Assembly: GCA_937888775.1 (NCBI GenBank)
Contig: CALAQT010000066.1
Span: forward strand, 26,204 to 90,203
Direction: 5' to 3'
Length of the DNA: 64,000 nt
Source of the DNA: an uncultured Actinomycetes bacterium
Lineage (GTDB): Bacteria; Actinomycetota; Thermoleophilia; Solirubrobacterales; Solirubrobacteraceae
Made by a program: the position numbers and the translations under genes. A model generated the notes under the pieces. That model searched no databases, had not been told where the DNA came from, and saw nothing but the letters and a program-made list of their open reading frames with translations. Numbering within the stretch: position 1 is the stretch's first letter; every line of letters begins with the position of its first letter. Shown here piece after piece: positions 36,008-45,749 of the stretch.

Positions 36008-36191
36008 CCGCCCCGGAGGTGGACCAATCCGGTGAGCCTCCCTGTCCTCGCAAAGTGGCCCGACTACCTTCCCCGTCGTCCGGAGCACGAAATGCGGCCA
36101 AAGAGCTAGGGGTGTCCAGACACCGGACAGGGCGAAGTGGTGGGGCAATGCCAAGCCCTAATCGGACGGATCGAGCCCGTAGACTTGAGCC

Positions 36192-36866
36192 ATGAGCCTG
36201 CTGATGTACTTCGTGTCGCCCGCGAGGGTGACGCTCTTCACCGACACGCTGTCGACGACGCCCGACGGACACGCGCGGCAGCTTACGACGAAGTGTTGGA
36301 CGTTCCCCCACATCGGCGTCGCCGTTGCGTTCACGGGTGTGGCGCAGGTCGGCTACCGTTGGATCGCTACCATCACCGAGAGCATGCTCTGCCGTGATAT
36401 CGACATGCTCGACATGCATGCACCTGAGGCCCTGCGGCGCGTAGTGGCTGATGTCACAGAGCAATACGGTGGAATACACGGCACCACGACCGTGTACCAC
36501 TTCGGCCAGTCAGAAGCCACGAAGGAGTACGTTGGGTATGCGTACCGTTCGACCGCCGACTTTGCTTCGGAGCGGCTTTTGGCGGAGGGCTTCGGTGTGA
36601 AGCCGCCACCGGCTGACGGTATAACCGTTGTGCCGCAGACTGTGGAAGATGTGATTGCTCTCGCCGAACTCATCAAGACAGAACAGGGCGCGTTGGACGC
36701 TGCTGCACGGCTGTATATCGGCAGCGATCTTGTGATGGTCCACTTGGAGGGCGGCGTAATGACCGCCACCCGTATCCATCGGTTCGACGACTACGAGCAA
36801 GACTGGCAGTCCATGAACGACCGGATCGCCCGCGAGCGTGCGGCCGAGCCGGAAGAACTCGTGTAG
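36192..36866 (+). CDS. Ntn-hydrolase-like protein, hypothetical
   Basis: 224 residues. The start MSLLMYFVSPARVTLFTDTL followed by FPHIGVAVAFTGVAQVGY resembles the beta-sandwich entry of Ntn-hydrolase/proteasome-like folds found in uncharacterised bacterial proteins. LYIGSDLVMVHLEGGVMTATRI near the end fits a later beta-hairpin. No processed Thr/Ser/Cys nucleophile at position 2 is obvious, so catalysis is uncertain. Monocistronic. Confidence 0.6.
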   Translation: MSLLMYFVSPARVTLFTDTLSTTPDGHARQLTTKCWTFPHIGVAVAFTGVAQVGYRWIATITESMLCRDIDMLDMHAPEALRRVVADVTEQYGGIHGTTTVYHFGQSEATKEYVGYAYRSTADFASERLLAEGFGVKPPPADGITVVPQTVEDVIALAELIKTEQGALDAAARLYIGSDLVMVHLEGGVMTATRIHRFDDYEQDWQSMNDRIARERAAEPEELV

Positions 36867-37734
36867 AACGAGGCGGGCCGCCCGTTAGGCGCCTGAACGA
36901 GTCATGGCACCTCCTCAATCGGTCGGCGACGCGACCGGCAGCCCACCGGCAGCGGCGGAGCAGGCGACCCAAGGTCCGCCGCTCCAGTTGCCACAGGACG
37001 ATGAGCGCGTTGTAAGCAGCCACAACCCAGCACAGATAGCGCCAAGGTGGCGCCGCTCCGTTCCCAAACTGGACGAACAGAATGCTCAGCGCGAGTCGCC
37101 CCGTCGCCGGCCAGCCTTTGCTCTCCGGCTCTCGATTACCCTTGCGATCCACCGTCACATCAGCTCCTCGAGCGCGCACATGCGCGTCGACGTTTGGAGC
37201 CTCAGTGACGGCCTCAACTCCGGCCAGTGACCACCCGCCCGGGTTGGTGTAGCTCGTTGCTGCTCTACGTTTGAGGAAGGGCTGCCCCCACGTGCGCCCT
37301 TTCGTATGTCGAGGTTCCCCGAACATCGCGCCCTCTGTTTGGACTCGAGCTGTCCAGTGACGGGAACGCGTTGATCAGGACCTCGCCAGTGACGAGTACG
37401 ACCGTGAGGGGCCTTGTGGCCAGTCTACTACGGGCGCGGTTCACGGAAGTACCGACTGCCCAGAGCATCTCACCGGTTGCTGCGCGCGGCCTCCGCGCAG
37501 CGTCCTTCTGTCAAGCCGCTGCGTGGCTGCCCACCCCGCCGCTCAGGAACTCCCAGCCCAGCACAGGCGGGTAGGAGGCACGAGGCATCGACCATCCGTG
37601 TCGGCCCGATGTGGCCGCTCTCACGCGTAGCACGGCGCTCCCTCCGCTGCGGCCGGCGATGCCGGCACTCCGCTCCACTCCCGCCGTGCTCTGACCGCGT
37701 GCGTCCACATTCGGACCACACGGAGGGTCAGAAG
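36867..37734. other. long intergenic region upstream of parB
   Basis: About 870 bp. One minus-strand frame near 36950-37120 encodes a hydrophobic stretch (LALSILFVQFG, YLCWVVAAYNALIVLWQL) that could be a small membrane protein, but it has no good start and runs into the antisense of the neighbouring gene. The final ~300 bp directly precede parB and are a reasonable place for its promoter and partition or replication signals; I could not identify iterons. Confidence 0.3.
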
Positions 37735-39134
37735 ATGACCACGGCAGTCTCGTCGCCAGCAGCCACCGCGGAGGTGGCAGTGATCCCGCTTGCCGACATT
37801 CGTCGGAGCGGCAACGTTTGCCAGGAACTCGGAGATATCGAGTCCCTGGCGGAATCGATCCGTCAGCACGGCGTGCTCACCGCCATCCTGGTGGAGCGGC
37901 GGCAGGACGACGGCTTTGAGCTCGTCGCCGGCTTCCGTCGCGTCGCCGCCGCCGAGGTGGCCGGCTTGAGCCACATTGCCGCAGTGGTGCGCGACCCGGT
38001 AGCGGGTGTGCAGCGGCTCAGCGATCAGCTCGCCGAGAACGATGACCGCTGCGCGCTCACCGATCTCGAACTCGCCGGGGCCATGCAGCAGATGCTCGAT
38101 CTCGGCGCGTCGGCCGAGGATGTCGCGGAGCGCTTCGACACCAGCACGGACACCATCGACCGCTGGCGTGCGGTGCTGGCGCTGCCCGCAGCGCTGCTCA
38201 CCCTGGTGCGTGACGGCACCATTGATGTGACCGATGTCGCCGACCTCGGCGAGCTGGGTGACAACGAGGAGTTCCTCGCCGCCGTCGTCGCGGAGGTCAG
38301 GGCGGGAACCGGCCCACGCTGGGCCGTCTCCCGCGTTCGCCAGCAGCGTGCTCTCGCCGCCGCCGCTGCGGCGTCGCACGCCAAGCTGGAGAAGGAGGGA
38401 TGTGCCATCGTGGCCGCGCCACGGTATGACACGGTGACGGGTAACTCGCGCATGCAGCGCCTCGGCGATGGCGTGAAGGTCACCCTGAGGCAGCATCGCA
38501 AGCAGCCCTGCCACGCGGCGTTCATTAGTAGCCGTGGCGAGGCGGCGTATGTCTGCACCGACCGCGGCCGCCACGCCGGCGAGGCCGGTAGCGGCGTCCT
38601 CGACCTCAAGGCCGAGCGTGCCGCGAAGCGAGCCGTCGTCAAGGAGTTGCGCGACGCCCAGCCGGTGCGAGCGGCAGCACTCAAGGACGCGCTCGCCAGC
38701 GGGGCCATCGGCACGGATGAGGCGGTGCGCCACATCCTCACCACCGCCCTGTGGGACGCGCGCCTCGAAGAACTCGAGGACGCCTGCGGCCTTCTCGACC
38801 TCAGCATCCCGGACGGCGGCTCAAGGTCGAGCCGGCCGCTCGGCGTCCTCCTCGCGCAGGCCGGCGATGACCTCGGACGGCTGACGACGGTCGTCCTTGC
38901 CGTGCAGCTCGCCCGCGGCGAGCGACGGCTGGCCACCGAGCCGTCACGGAGCACCGACTCGCACGTCGCCAACCTCCACTGGGAGCGCTGCTCGACAGCA
39001 CGGGGATCCACCAGCTCAGCGATGCGGAGCCGACGCTGATCGCCGAGCGCGGCCTCAGTCAGTGGAGCGAGTGCCGTCACCTGCTCCCCGGAGCGACGGC
39101 GGTCACCGAGGAGGAGGCAGCGGAAACCAACTGA
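37735..39134 (+). CDS. ParB/Srx-domain partition-like protein, frameshifted near C-terminus
   Basis: The ATG at 37735 has ggagg about 9 nt upstream. The N-terminal ParB/Srx domain reads VIPLADIRRSGNVCQELGDIESLAESIRQHG-style sequence and FELVAGFRRVAAAEVAGL; an HTH follows (SAEDVAERFDTSTDTIDRW). The first frame stops at 39039 after a poor tail. One base missing in gagcgctg at 38984-38989 would join WER to LLDSTGIHQLSDAEPTL and SQWSECRHLLPGATAVTEEEAAE, ending at 39134. I give the repaired extent. Acts in plasmid/ICE partition or regulation; no parA is adjacent. Confidence 0.8.
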
Positions 39135-39383
39135 GCAGCGTTCTCGACGGGGACGGCTGCCGCCGCAGTGGTGGTAGCCGTCCTCTGCGAGGGAGGGGCT
39201 GCCGGGGCACAAAGAGGTGTCCTCCGGACGGTGAGGTGTTGATCGCTGTCGTGGCATTCGAGCAGCGCGCGGCCTGCACTACAACCCCCAAGGCAAGTCG
39301 CCTGCGGCGAGGGGTTTCCGCTCCGGCCTTGTGCGCGCCGCTTACCGAAGGCCACGCGATCAACCTCACCGGAGGACCCATCC

Positions 39384-39776
39384 ATGGCCCGGAAGCCCGC
39401 CCTCGCAGCCGACGTCCAGGCGGACGTCATCGACACCCCGTCGAAGTCCCGCTCGTACGGGATCAACCATTTCCGTCTCCTCGGACGGATGACCGGCGAC
39501 CCGCAGATGCGGTTCACCCAGAACGGCAAGGCCGTGCTGAACATCGGCATTGCCACCAACGTCAACGGCTTCCCCGAGTTCCACGACGTCGTGGCCTGGG
39601 AGAAGGCCGCGGAGGTCATCGGCCAGTACGGCCGTAAGGGCCGTGAGATCCACGTCGAGGGACGAATCACTTCGCGGATCCGCGACGTCGAGGGTCACCG
39701 CATCAAGCAGGTTGACCTCGTCGTCGAAGGCTTCCAGCTCCTCGGGCCGGCGCCGACGGGCGAGGCCGAGGCCTAG
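39384..39776 (+). CDS. ssb: single-stranded DNA-binding protein
   Basis: 130 residues with a complete OB-fold: FRLLGRMTGDPQMRFTQNGK, VLNIGIATNV, FHDVVAWEKAAEVIGQYGRKG and IHVEGRITSRI. It protects single-stranded DNA during replication and conjugative transfer. The tail is short (APTGEAEA) and lacks the acidic DDDIPF-type tip that recruits partner proteins, as is common for plasmid SSBs. It has a ggagg ribosome site 8 nt upstream and a strong terminator immediately downstream. Confidence 0.93.
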   Translation: MARKPALAADVQADVIDTPSKSRSYGINHFRLLGRMTGDPQMRFTQNGKAVLNIGIATNVNGFPEFHDVVAWEKAAEVIGQYGRKGREIHVEGRITSRIRDVEGHRIKQVDLVVEGFQLLGPAPTGEAEA

Positions 39777-39778
39777 CG

Positions 39779-39808
39779 GAAAGGGGGCCGGGCAACCGGC
39801 CCCCTTTC
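39779..39808 (+). terminator. Rho-independent terminator after ssb
   Basis: A perfect 13-bp GC-rich stem (gaaagggggccgg / ccggccccctttc) with a 4-nt loop starts 2 bp after the ssb stop codon. The T-run is short (ttt within the stem) but the hairpin is very stable. Confidence 0.85.
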
Positions 39809-39834
39809 TCCACAGCTTGTTCAGGAGTTGTCCC

Positions 39835-40017
39835 ATGCAGGACTTCGAGCTCGGCAATACGACCGAGTGCAATCCCGACTGCGTCTACGTCCCCGCGCAG
39901 GGCTGGTGGTGCCGGCAGTGCGGCGTCTTCCGGGAGGTCGACGACACTGATCTGTGCGCGGACTGCCGCACAGCACCGCCACGTGCCGCCGATCCGCGGC
40001 AGAGGGCGCGGCGATGA
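39835..40017 (+). CDS. small zinc-ribbon protein
   Basis: 60 residues with ggag 8 nt before the ATG. Cysteines in CNPDC, WWCRQCG and LCADC form a likely zinc-binding set; the rest is charged. It overlaps the next gene (ATGA). Small ribbon proteins of this kind are frequent in actinobacterial plasmids; function unknown. Confidence 0.6.
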   Translation: MQDFELGNTTECNPDCVYVPAQGWWCRQCGVFREVDDTDLCADCRTAPPRAADPRQRARR

Positions 40018-40265
40018 CGGCCCTCGCCCCGCTGGTGCCGCTCGGCGATGCTCTGGCTGAACTCGAGCAGTCCGCGCTGCTCCTGCTTCTCGCCGAGCAG
40101 GAGAGCACCGCTCGGGATGTTGCCCGCGAGCGTCTGGCGCGTGCCGTGGCGATGGTGCAGTCCGCCCGGGGCCTGGTGGTCGAGTTGACCCAGGAGACCG
40201 GACGGCCACCGCTCCATGTTGTTGACGGCGGTCGCCGTTGCGACGACGCCGTTTGCACGACGTAG
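40014..40265 (+). CDS. small helical protein, hypothetical
   Basis: 83 residues starting at an ATG that overlaps the zinc-ribbon gene stop. Highly helical and Ala/Leu/Glu-rich (DALAELEQSALLLLLAEQES, ARERLARAVAMVQSARGLVV). It resembles another small protein encoded at 48493-48753, which also ends with a DSARGF-type segment. No function known. Confidence 0.55.
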   Translation: MTALAPLVPLGDALAELEQSALLLLLAEQESTARDVARERLARAVAMVQSARGLVVELTQETGRPPLHVVDGGRRCDDAVCTT

Positions 40266-40519
40266 CCCTCGCAGCCATTGCGTGTGTCGATGGTCGAAGA
40301 GCCGCGGTGGCCGGGCCCCGCGGGTGCTGGCGACAGCGGTCCTCCCCACAGAGAGCCGGCCTGACCACCCCTCGATGGGGCGATGCCACCACAGCCGCCG
40401 CCCTCGTGGTGTCAAGGGAAGCTTCGCCGCCTGCGGCGCCCTTGACACCGGGCGGTGGCCGTGGTCCGGCGGGGCCACCGAGGGCCGGACAGGCCGGCTC
40501 CGCACGGAGGCAATACCTC

Positions 40520-40765
40520 ATGGCGACAGCACGTCAACCCCGCAGCGCGGCGGACATCGCGGCCACTCTGGCCCGGCTACAGGATCTCGCCGACCATCCC
40601 GGTCGGATCGAGCGCATGCACGGACGTCGCGAGCTCGACGGTCTGCGGGCGATCCTCCAGGACAGCCGTCGTCCCACGGAGCCGGAGAGCAGCCAGCGCT
40701 TCGCCGCGGACTACAGCTCGGCGGGTGCCGACCAGGCGGTCAACTACGGGAGCGGCGTGCTGTGA
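40520..40765 (+). CDS. small hypothetical protein upstream of ardC
   Basis: 81 residues with a ggagg site before the ATG: AADIAATLARLQDLADHPGR and RELDGLRAILQDSRRPTEP form helices. The stop overlaps the GTG of the split ardC gene by 4 bp (GTGA), so the two were co-translated before the insertion. Confidence 0.55.
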   Translation: MATARQPRSAADIAATLARLQDLADHPGRIERMHGRRELDGLRAILQDSRRPTEPESSQRFAADYSSAGADQAVNYGSGVL

Positions 40766-40857
40766 GCGCCGCCATCTCGCGCGATGACGTGCTGACCCGG
40801 CTCGCGGAGGGGATTCGCCAGTTGACGTCCTCGGAAGCCTGGACCGCGTGGCTCTAA
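40762..40857 (+). pseudogene. ArdC-like antirestriction gene, 5' fragment
   Basis: From a GTG the frame encodes 31 residues, ending VLTRLAEGIRQLTSSEAWTAW-L and a TAA. This matches the N-terminus of the intact ArdC-like protein at 46876 (ALSAGIQELTSSDSWQTWL), which continues into CQSRFHTYSFLN. The missing remainder begins at 47744 with QMQSRFYRYSFGN. The recombinase-bearing insertion therefore split this gene exactly after the conserved Trp-Leu. Confidence 0.8.
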
Positions 40858-40896
40858 GTTACTTGTAATGCTCAATTTGGTAGTAGTAGTGGTCTC

Positions 40897-42009
40897 TTGG
40901 GAGGGGGCGCGGGGGAACCCTTCTCTGTGGACGGTGTGGAGGAAGGGGATATCAGCAAGACAGCGCAACGTGGTTCCCCAGTGTGGCGCGAACGGTTGGA
41001 ACAGTCACCGGACGCGACAGCGTGGCTCCAGATGCAGGCTGATCTCCAGCTCGCCCCGCGCACTCTCGACGCATACGGGCGAGCCCTTGCGGACTACCTG
41101 TCGCTGTGCGAGCGCGAGGGCGTCGATCCGCTCGCGGCAGGTCGTGCCGACGTCGCTCGTTACGTCCGCGATCTCACTTCCCGGCCGCACCCCCGCGGCA
41201 GCAACGTGGTCGCCATCGACTCCGGTGTCGGCCTCGCAAATGCCACGCTCCAGCAGCGGCTGGTTGCCGTCCGGCAATTCTATGACTACCTCGTCGAAGA
41301 GGGGAAGCGCGACACCAACCCAGTCGGTCGTGGGCGATACACGGCTGGCAAAGCGTTCGCCGGCCATCGCGACCGAGGGCTCATTCCTCGCTTTCGCAGG
41401 CTCCCGTGGATACCGACCGACGAAGAGTGGCGGGCGCTGCTCCATGCGGCTCGTGAGGAGCCGATGCGCAACCGCCTGATGCTCGCGCTTGCCTATGACG
41501 CCGGCCTGCGGCGCGAAGAACTCTGTCTCCTGCGAACGGACGACATCGATCCTGCTCATCGCACGCTCCGCATCCGTGCCGAGACCACAAAGAGCCGTCG
41601 AGAGCGCGTGGTGCCGTTCTCAGCATCGACCGGCATTCTGCTGCGCGCGTATCTTGCGCATCGCCGAACGCTCAGTCGCGGCCGCGGTCCGCTCTTTCTT
41701 TCCGAGTCCCTTCGCAACAAGGCGCAGCCCATAACCCCATGGACGTGGTCGAAAGTGGTGCGATCGCTGGCTCTGCGTGCTGACCTGCCGCGGTTCAGCA
41801 CTCACACGCTGCGCCACCTCTGCTTGACGGATCTCGCCCGCTCAGGGTGGGAACTGCATACCATCGCCCGCTTCGCGGGACACGCCAACACGGCGACGAC
41901 TTTGCAGTACATCCAGCTGTCGGGACGAGACCTCGCCGCGAAGCTGGCAAGCGGCATGTCGACGATTCACGCATGGCGCAGCGAGAGCATCAGCAAGGCC
42001 TCGACATGA
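40897..42009 (+). CDS. tyrosine recombinase, TnpA-like
   Basis: About 370 residues; the frame opens with a TTG, and GTGs at 40927 or further in are possible starts. A SAM-like N-terminal core-binding domain (LQLAPRTLDAYGRALADYLS) precedes the catalytic domain with Arg-I (AYDAGLRREELCLL), HTLRH (H-x-x-R), GHANTATTLQYIQLS (His and nucleophile Tyr). All catalytic residues are present. It overlaps the second recombinase by 4 bp. It would drive integration and excision of the element that splits ardC. Confidence 0.92.
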   Translation: MGGGAGEPFSVDGVEEGDISKTAQRGSPVWRERLEQSPDATAWLQMQADLQLAPRTLDAYGRALADYLSLCEREGVDPLAAGRADVARYVRDLTSRPHPRGSNVVAIDSGVGLANATLQQRLVAVRQFYDYLVEEGKRDTNPVGRGRYTAGKAFAGHRDRGLIPRFRRLPWIPTDEEWRALLHAAREEPMRNRLMLALAYDAGLRREELCLLRTDDIDPAHRTLRIRAETTKSRRERVVPFSASTGILLRAYLAHRRTLSRGRGPLFLSESLRNKAQPITPWTWSKVVRSLALRADLPRFSTHTLRHLCLTDLARSGWELHTIARFAGHANTATTLQYIQLSGRDLAAKLASGMSTIHAWRSESISKAST

Positions 42010-44282
42010 CCGCCCCTCCGGCGCCGCAGCAGCGGCCATGGCCAATCCTTGATCTCACTCGATACGACCGAACCCCGATGCTCTCCGACGCGGAGCAGGC
42101 CTCCCTTCGCCGGTTGCGGAAGCGAAGGCCCGGTGGTGGATCAGTTCGTGCTATCACCAACCGGCTTGACGGCGCACAGCGTCTGGTCCGTCCCATCGAG
42201 GATGCCCTCGCGCTGGTCGAGGCGAATCCACTGTTCAAAGACATCGCACTCCTCACCCTGCTGCGCCTATGCCTCCAAGAGGGGGAGGCGTTCTGGGGAT
42301 GGGATCTGTCGACGTGGTCTCGACTGCTCGATCCAAGAAACATTCATACAGCGTCACGACCGTGCGTTCTCGCCGCTGCATACATCCTTGACTGCCTACC
42401 CGATCCCACGCTCGTCACGTCGAGGGTCGAGTGGACGACTCTCGCCCGAAAGGTGCTCGGACGCGCGAACCTTGACGATGCCGCAACGCGCGTCGAGGCC
42501 GTACTCTCCACCTGGGGCTATCGCTCACAAACGCTGACGGCCGTTCGCGTCGTGACTGCGATCGCCCTGCTGCTCTGCAAGTCAGGCAGACTGGAAGACA
42601 TTAGCTCGGCGCAACTGCAAGCCATCTGGGACTGCGAGCAGTACGCCCGACGACGAGGGCATCTCGTCCTCCTGAGCCGTGCCCTCCATGATCTCAAGAT
42701 CATTGACCACGCGCTCTCTGGCGGACCCGCGCGCCCACCCACCGAATCCTTCCGCACTGCCCGGTCTGCCGGCGTTCCAGAGGCGTGGTTTTCTGTCGTC
42801 GATCGATGGGAGGCGACATCGACTCTGGCGCCGTCCACGCGCGCTGGCATCCGCAATGCGCTGTTGAGGATCGGCCGGTGGCTGAGCGAGGTGCATCCTG
42901 ACATCACCACTCCTGATCAGTGGGATCGTGCGCTCGCTGCCAACGCGATCGCGACGATCGACAGATGGCGCGTCGGCGACTACACATCGACCCCTCCAAC
43001 CAGACACGTGGGTAAACCGATCGCCCCGGCCTTCAAGAGCGCTCTCATCCAGGCGCTCCGCGTGTTCTTCGCCGATCTCCAGGAATGGGGCTGGATTTCC
43101 CGTCGCTTGAATCCCCTCCGAACGTTTGCCGTGCCAAGAAGCATCCGTGCGCTCATCGGCCCCGCGCCTCGTGTCATTGCCGATGACGTGTGGGCCAAGC
43201 TGCTCTGGGCCGGCCTAAATCTCGAACCCGGCGACTTTCCGAGGCACGGCCCGGAGGCCTACCCCGAAGGGGAGCGTGAGTCCGCCGGGCACCCCTTCTA
43301 TCCCGTGCCTCTCTTGCGGGCGTTGGCCCTCGTGTGGCTCTTTGCCGGGCTGCGGAGCGACGAGATCCTTCGTTTGCGCGTGGGCTGCTTTCGGTGGCAA
43401 AGCGATGACGGCGCGGTTCCGGGAACAGATGACCCGCTTCCTGGTGACGCGGTCTGTCTTCTCGATGTTCCCGCTCACAAGACGGGCGCTGATTTCACAA
43501 AGCCGGTCGACCCTGTCGTTGGTCGCGGGCTGGAGGCGTGGCAGGCTGCGCGTCCGTCCCAGCCGCCCTTGCTCGACGAGAGAACCGGCGAGGTCGTCGA
43601 CTTTCTCTTTTCCTTCCGCGGACGACCAGTCGCGAAGAACTACCTGAACAAGGGCCTGATCCCAACACTGTGTCGCAAAGCTGGCGTTCCGCGTTCCGAT
43701 GCACGCGGGGCCATCACGAGTCACCGAGCACGTTCAACCATCGCCACCCAACTGTACAACGCAAAGGAGCCGATGTCTCTCTTCGAACTCCAGGCATGGC
43801 TTGGCCATCGCTCACCCAGCAGCACACAGCACTATGCACGCATTACTCCCAACACGCTCACCAAGGCGTATCGGGACGCCGGTTACTTCGCGAGAAACGT
43901 TCGGGCCATCGAGGTGCTTGTGGATCGCGACGCGGTGCAGAGCGGCGCTGCCGCCAGCGGCGAACCATGGCAGTACTTCGACCTTGGGCACGGTTTCTGC
44001 ACCTACAGCTTCTTCGAGCAATGTCCACACCGCATGGCCTGCGCCCGGTGCGACTTCTACGTGCCCAAGCAGTCCACCAAAGCCCAGCTACTCGAGGCCA
44101 AGGACAACCTTCAACGGATGGTTGCGACCATCCCGCTCACCGACGACGAGCGCGCGGCAGTTGACGACGGAGCGGATTCTGTGGGCCGCCTGATCACGCG
44201 ACTCTCCGACGTCCCCACGCCCGCGGGACCGACACCGCGTGAGATGACACTGATCCCACTCCGAACGCTGCCACCTCGCTGA
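42006..44282 (+). CDS. large tyrosine recombinase, TnpB-like
   Basis: 758 residues from the ATG overlapping the upstream stop (ATGA). The long N-terminal half (~450 residues) is helical and specific to this group. The catalytic domain has FAGLRSDEILRLRVG, SHRARSTIATQLYN (H-x-x-R) and WLGHRSPSSTQHYARI (His, Tyr). A cysteine-rich end (CTYSFFEQCPHRMACARCDF) is characteristic of Tn554 TnpB-like integrases. Works with the upstream recombinase. No TnpC-sized third gene follows; only a short 18-codon frame is present. Confidence 0.88.
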   Translation: MTAPPAPQQRPWPILDLTRYDRTPMLSDAEQASLRRLRKRRPGGGSVRAITNRLDGAQRLVRPIEDALALVEANPLFKDIALLTLLRLCLQEGEAFWGWDLSTWSRLLDPRNIHTASRPCVLAAAYILDCLPDPTLVTSRVEWTTLARKVLGRANLDDAATRVEAVLSTWGYRSQTLTAVRVVTAIALLLCKSGRLEDISSAQLQAIWDCEQYARRRGHLVLLSRALHDLKIIDHALSGGPARPPTESFRTARSAGVPEAWFSVVDRWEATSTLAPSTRAGIRNALLRIGRWLSEVHPDITTPDQWDRALAANAIATIDRWRVGDYTSTPPTRHVGKPIAPAFKSALIQALRVFFADLQEWGWISRRLNPLRTFAVPRSIRALIGPAPRVIADDVWAKLLWAGLNLEPGDFPRHGPEAYPEGERESAGHPFYPVPLLRALALVWLFAGLRSDEILRLRVGCFRWQSDDGAVPGTDDPLPGDAVCLLDVPAHKTGADFTKPVDPVVGRGLEAWQAARPSQPPLLDERTGEVVDFLFSFRGRPVAKNYLNKGLIPTLCRKAGVPRSDARGAITSHRARSTIATQLYNAKEPMSLFELQAWLGHRSPSSTQHYARITPNTLTKAYRDAGYFARNVRAIEVLVDRDAVQSGAAASGEPWQYFDLGHGFCTYSFFEQCPHRMACARCDFYVPKQSTKAQLLEAKDNLQRMVATIPLTDDERAAVDDGADSVGRLITRLSDVPTPAGPTPREMTLIPLRTLPPR

Positions 44283-44413
44283 CGGCGACGCTGCACGACG
44301 CGCCCGCGCCGCTGGGTGGACGTGGGTGGCTGGGTTTGTGAGCGGCTCCGGGCACGACCGCCAAAAAACGGGGCGCTGTAAGGCGGCAGGAGCCACGGAA
44401 CGAGGAGGAGTCG

Positions 44414-44470
44414 ATGTCAGAGACCTTGGTCCAGAGGGCGCCGTCGCGCGCTCCCCGGACCCGCGGCTAA
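44414..44470 (+). other. 18-codon open frame with strong ribosome site
   Basis: An ATG preceded by gaggaggag encodes only 18 residues (SETLVQRAPSRAPRTRG) before TAA. It may be the decapitated start of a lost gene, cut by the IS21-like repeats that begin 22 bp later. Confidence 0.3.
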
Positions 44471-44491
44471 CATTCCCGATGACACGGCATC

Positions 44492-44551
44492 GGGTGGACC
44501 CATCACGTGGACGAGGGTGGACCTATCCCGTGGTCAAGGGTGGACCCATCA
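44492..44551. repeat. triple 14-bp direct repeat, IS21-like terminal repeats
   Basis: gggtggaccYatcM occurs at 44492-44505, 44515-44528 and 44538-44551, each 23 bp apart. The period equals that of the IS21 scar at 4402-4435. No transposase accompanies it, so it is an isolated IS end or a set of protein-binding sites. Confidence 0.6.
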
Positions 44552-44769
44552 GCTGGCGTTCGACAGTTCGACACGGAGTTCGTCGCCTCCGACCACTTTC
44601 TGTTCAACCCCCGGTGATCACGCCGACGATATTCGTGCACGTCGCGAGCTGACTGACTGGCGGCCGTTCCGGGTGGAATGCACGAGACGGTGAGGACCAC
44701 CGCCGCCGGCAGTGGGACCCCCAACGCCGCCCGTTCTCCGCGGCGTAGGCTGCCATTGGAGGGATGCTC

Positions 44770-45702
44770 ATGACCAAGCGGGACACCCGTACCCGACCCA
44801 ATGCACGTCGCCCCGGCGGGGCGACGACGCGGCGTCCAGCCGCGCCGCGCCCGTCCATAGCAACAGGGCGGCCATGGTGGCGGGGCCCCTGGGCGCTGGT
44901 GGGTCTCGTTGCGGCTGTCTTCGCCGTTGTCGTCGCCCTGGTCGCCCTCGGCCGCTCCTCCTCGTCCAGCCCAGACACTTCGACGAGCGCCCAGCAGGCT
45001 GTCCCCGCGACGGTGCTCGCCGCCGTGACCAATCCCAGTCCACAGGTCCTTGCCGCCGTTGGTGACGGTCACGTCGGGAATCCGCTGCACCCCCTCCCCG
45101 TCGGCCCGGTGCAGACCGGCGCAGACGGCAAACCGCTGCTCCTCTACGTCGGTGCGGACTACTGCCCGTACTGCGCCGCGGAGCGCTGGAGCCTGGTGGT
45201 CGCGTTGAGCCGGTTCGGGACCTTCTCGCACCTGCAGCTGATGACCTCGTCGAGCACCGACGTCTTCCCGGACACCCACACCTTCACATTCGCAGACAGC
45301 ACGTACTCGAGTTCGTACCTCGACTTCCAAGCGGTGGAGACGGAGACGCGCGACCAGCAGCCCCTGCAGACGCCTGATGCCGCCCAGCAGCACCTCTTCG
45401 AGACATACGACGTCCCTCCCTACTCTACCGTGGCCGGTGGGATCCCCTTCCTCGACTTCGCCAACCAGCTGGTGGCCGTGAGCAGCGGCTACAGTCCGAG
45501 CCTCGTTCAGGGGATGACCTGGGAACAGATCACCGCCCAGCTCGGCGCACCGACGAGCCCTCAGGCGCAGGGCATCCTCGGCAACGCCAACTGGCTCGCC
45601 GCCGGGATCTGTCGAATCACCGGCAACGAGCCGGCCGGCGTGTGTGCCTCGGCACCGATTCCCTCTCTCGAAGCGCGGCTCGGAGGGCTGTCCGGCCCAT
45701 GA
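44770..45702 (+). CDS. DUF929 thioredoxin-like membrane-anchored protein
   Basis: 310 residues from the second ATG (44770), which has ttggaggg about 8 nt upstream. A basic, Pro/Arg-rich cytoplasmic N-terminus is followed by one membrane helix ([20 protein letters not shown]) and an extracytoplasmic DUF929 domain with a thioredoxin-type CPYC motif ([16 protein letters not shown]132/C135). It probably oxidises or shuffles disulfides in exported proteins, with the VKOR protein encoded 47 bp downstream re-oxidising it. DUF929/VKOR pairing is a known gene association; here it rides on a recombinase element. Confidence 0.87.
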   Translation: MTKRDTRTRPNARRPGGATTRRPAAPRPSIATGRPWWRGPWALVGLVAAVFAVVVALVALGRSSSSSPDTSTSAQQAVPATVLAAVTNPSPQVLAAVGDGHVGNPLHPLPVGPVQTGADGKPLLLYVGADYCPYCAAERWSLVVALSRFGTFSHLQLMTSSSTDVFPDTHTFTFADSTYSSSYLDFQAVETETRDQQPLQTPDAAQQHLFETYDVPPYSTVAGGIPFLDFANQLVAVSSGYSPSLVQGMTWEQITAQLGAPTSPQAQGILGNANWLAAGICRITGNEPAGVCASAPIPSLEARLGGLSGP

Positions 45703-45749
45703 CTCGGCGGCAGGCACAGCGCAAGCGCTCGACGACGGGCCAGGAATAG

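Noticed and set aside
36673..37326. 217-codon minus-strand frame with a hydrophobic centre
   Set aside because: Runs antisense into the Ntn-like gene and lacks a ribosome site; mentioned only in the intergenic entry.
38025..39257. 410-codon minus-strand frame opposite parB
   Set aside because: Antisense shadow in high-GC DNA, Ser/Arg/Ala-rich without motifs; parB has domain support and a ribosome site.
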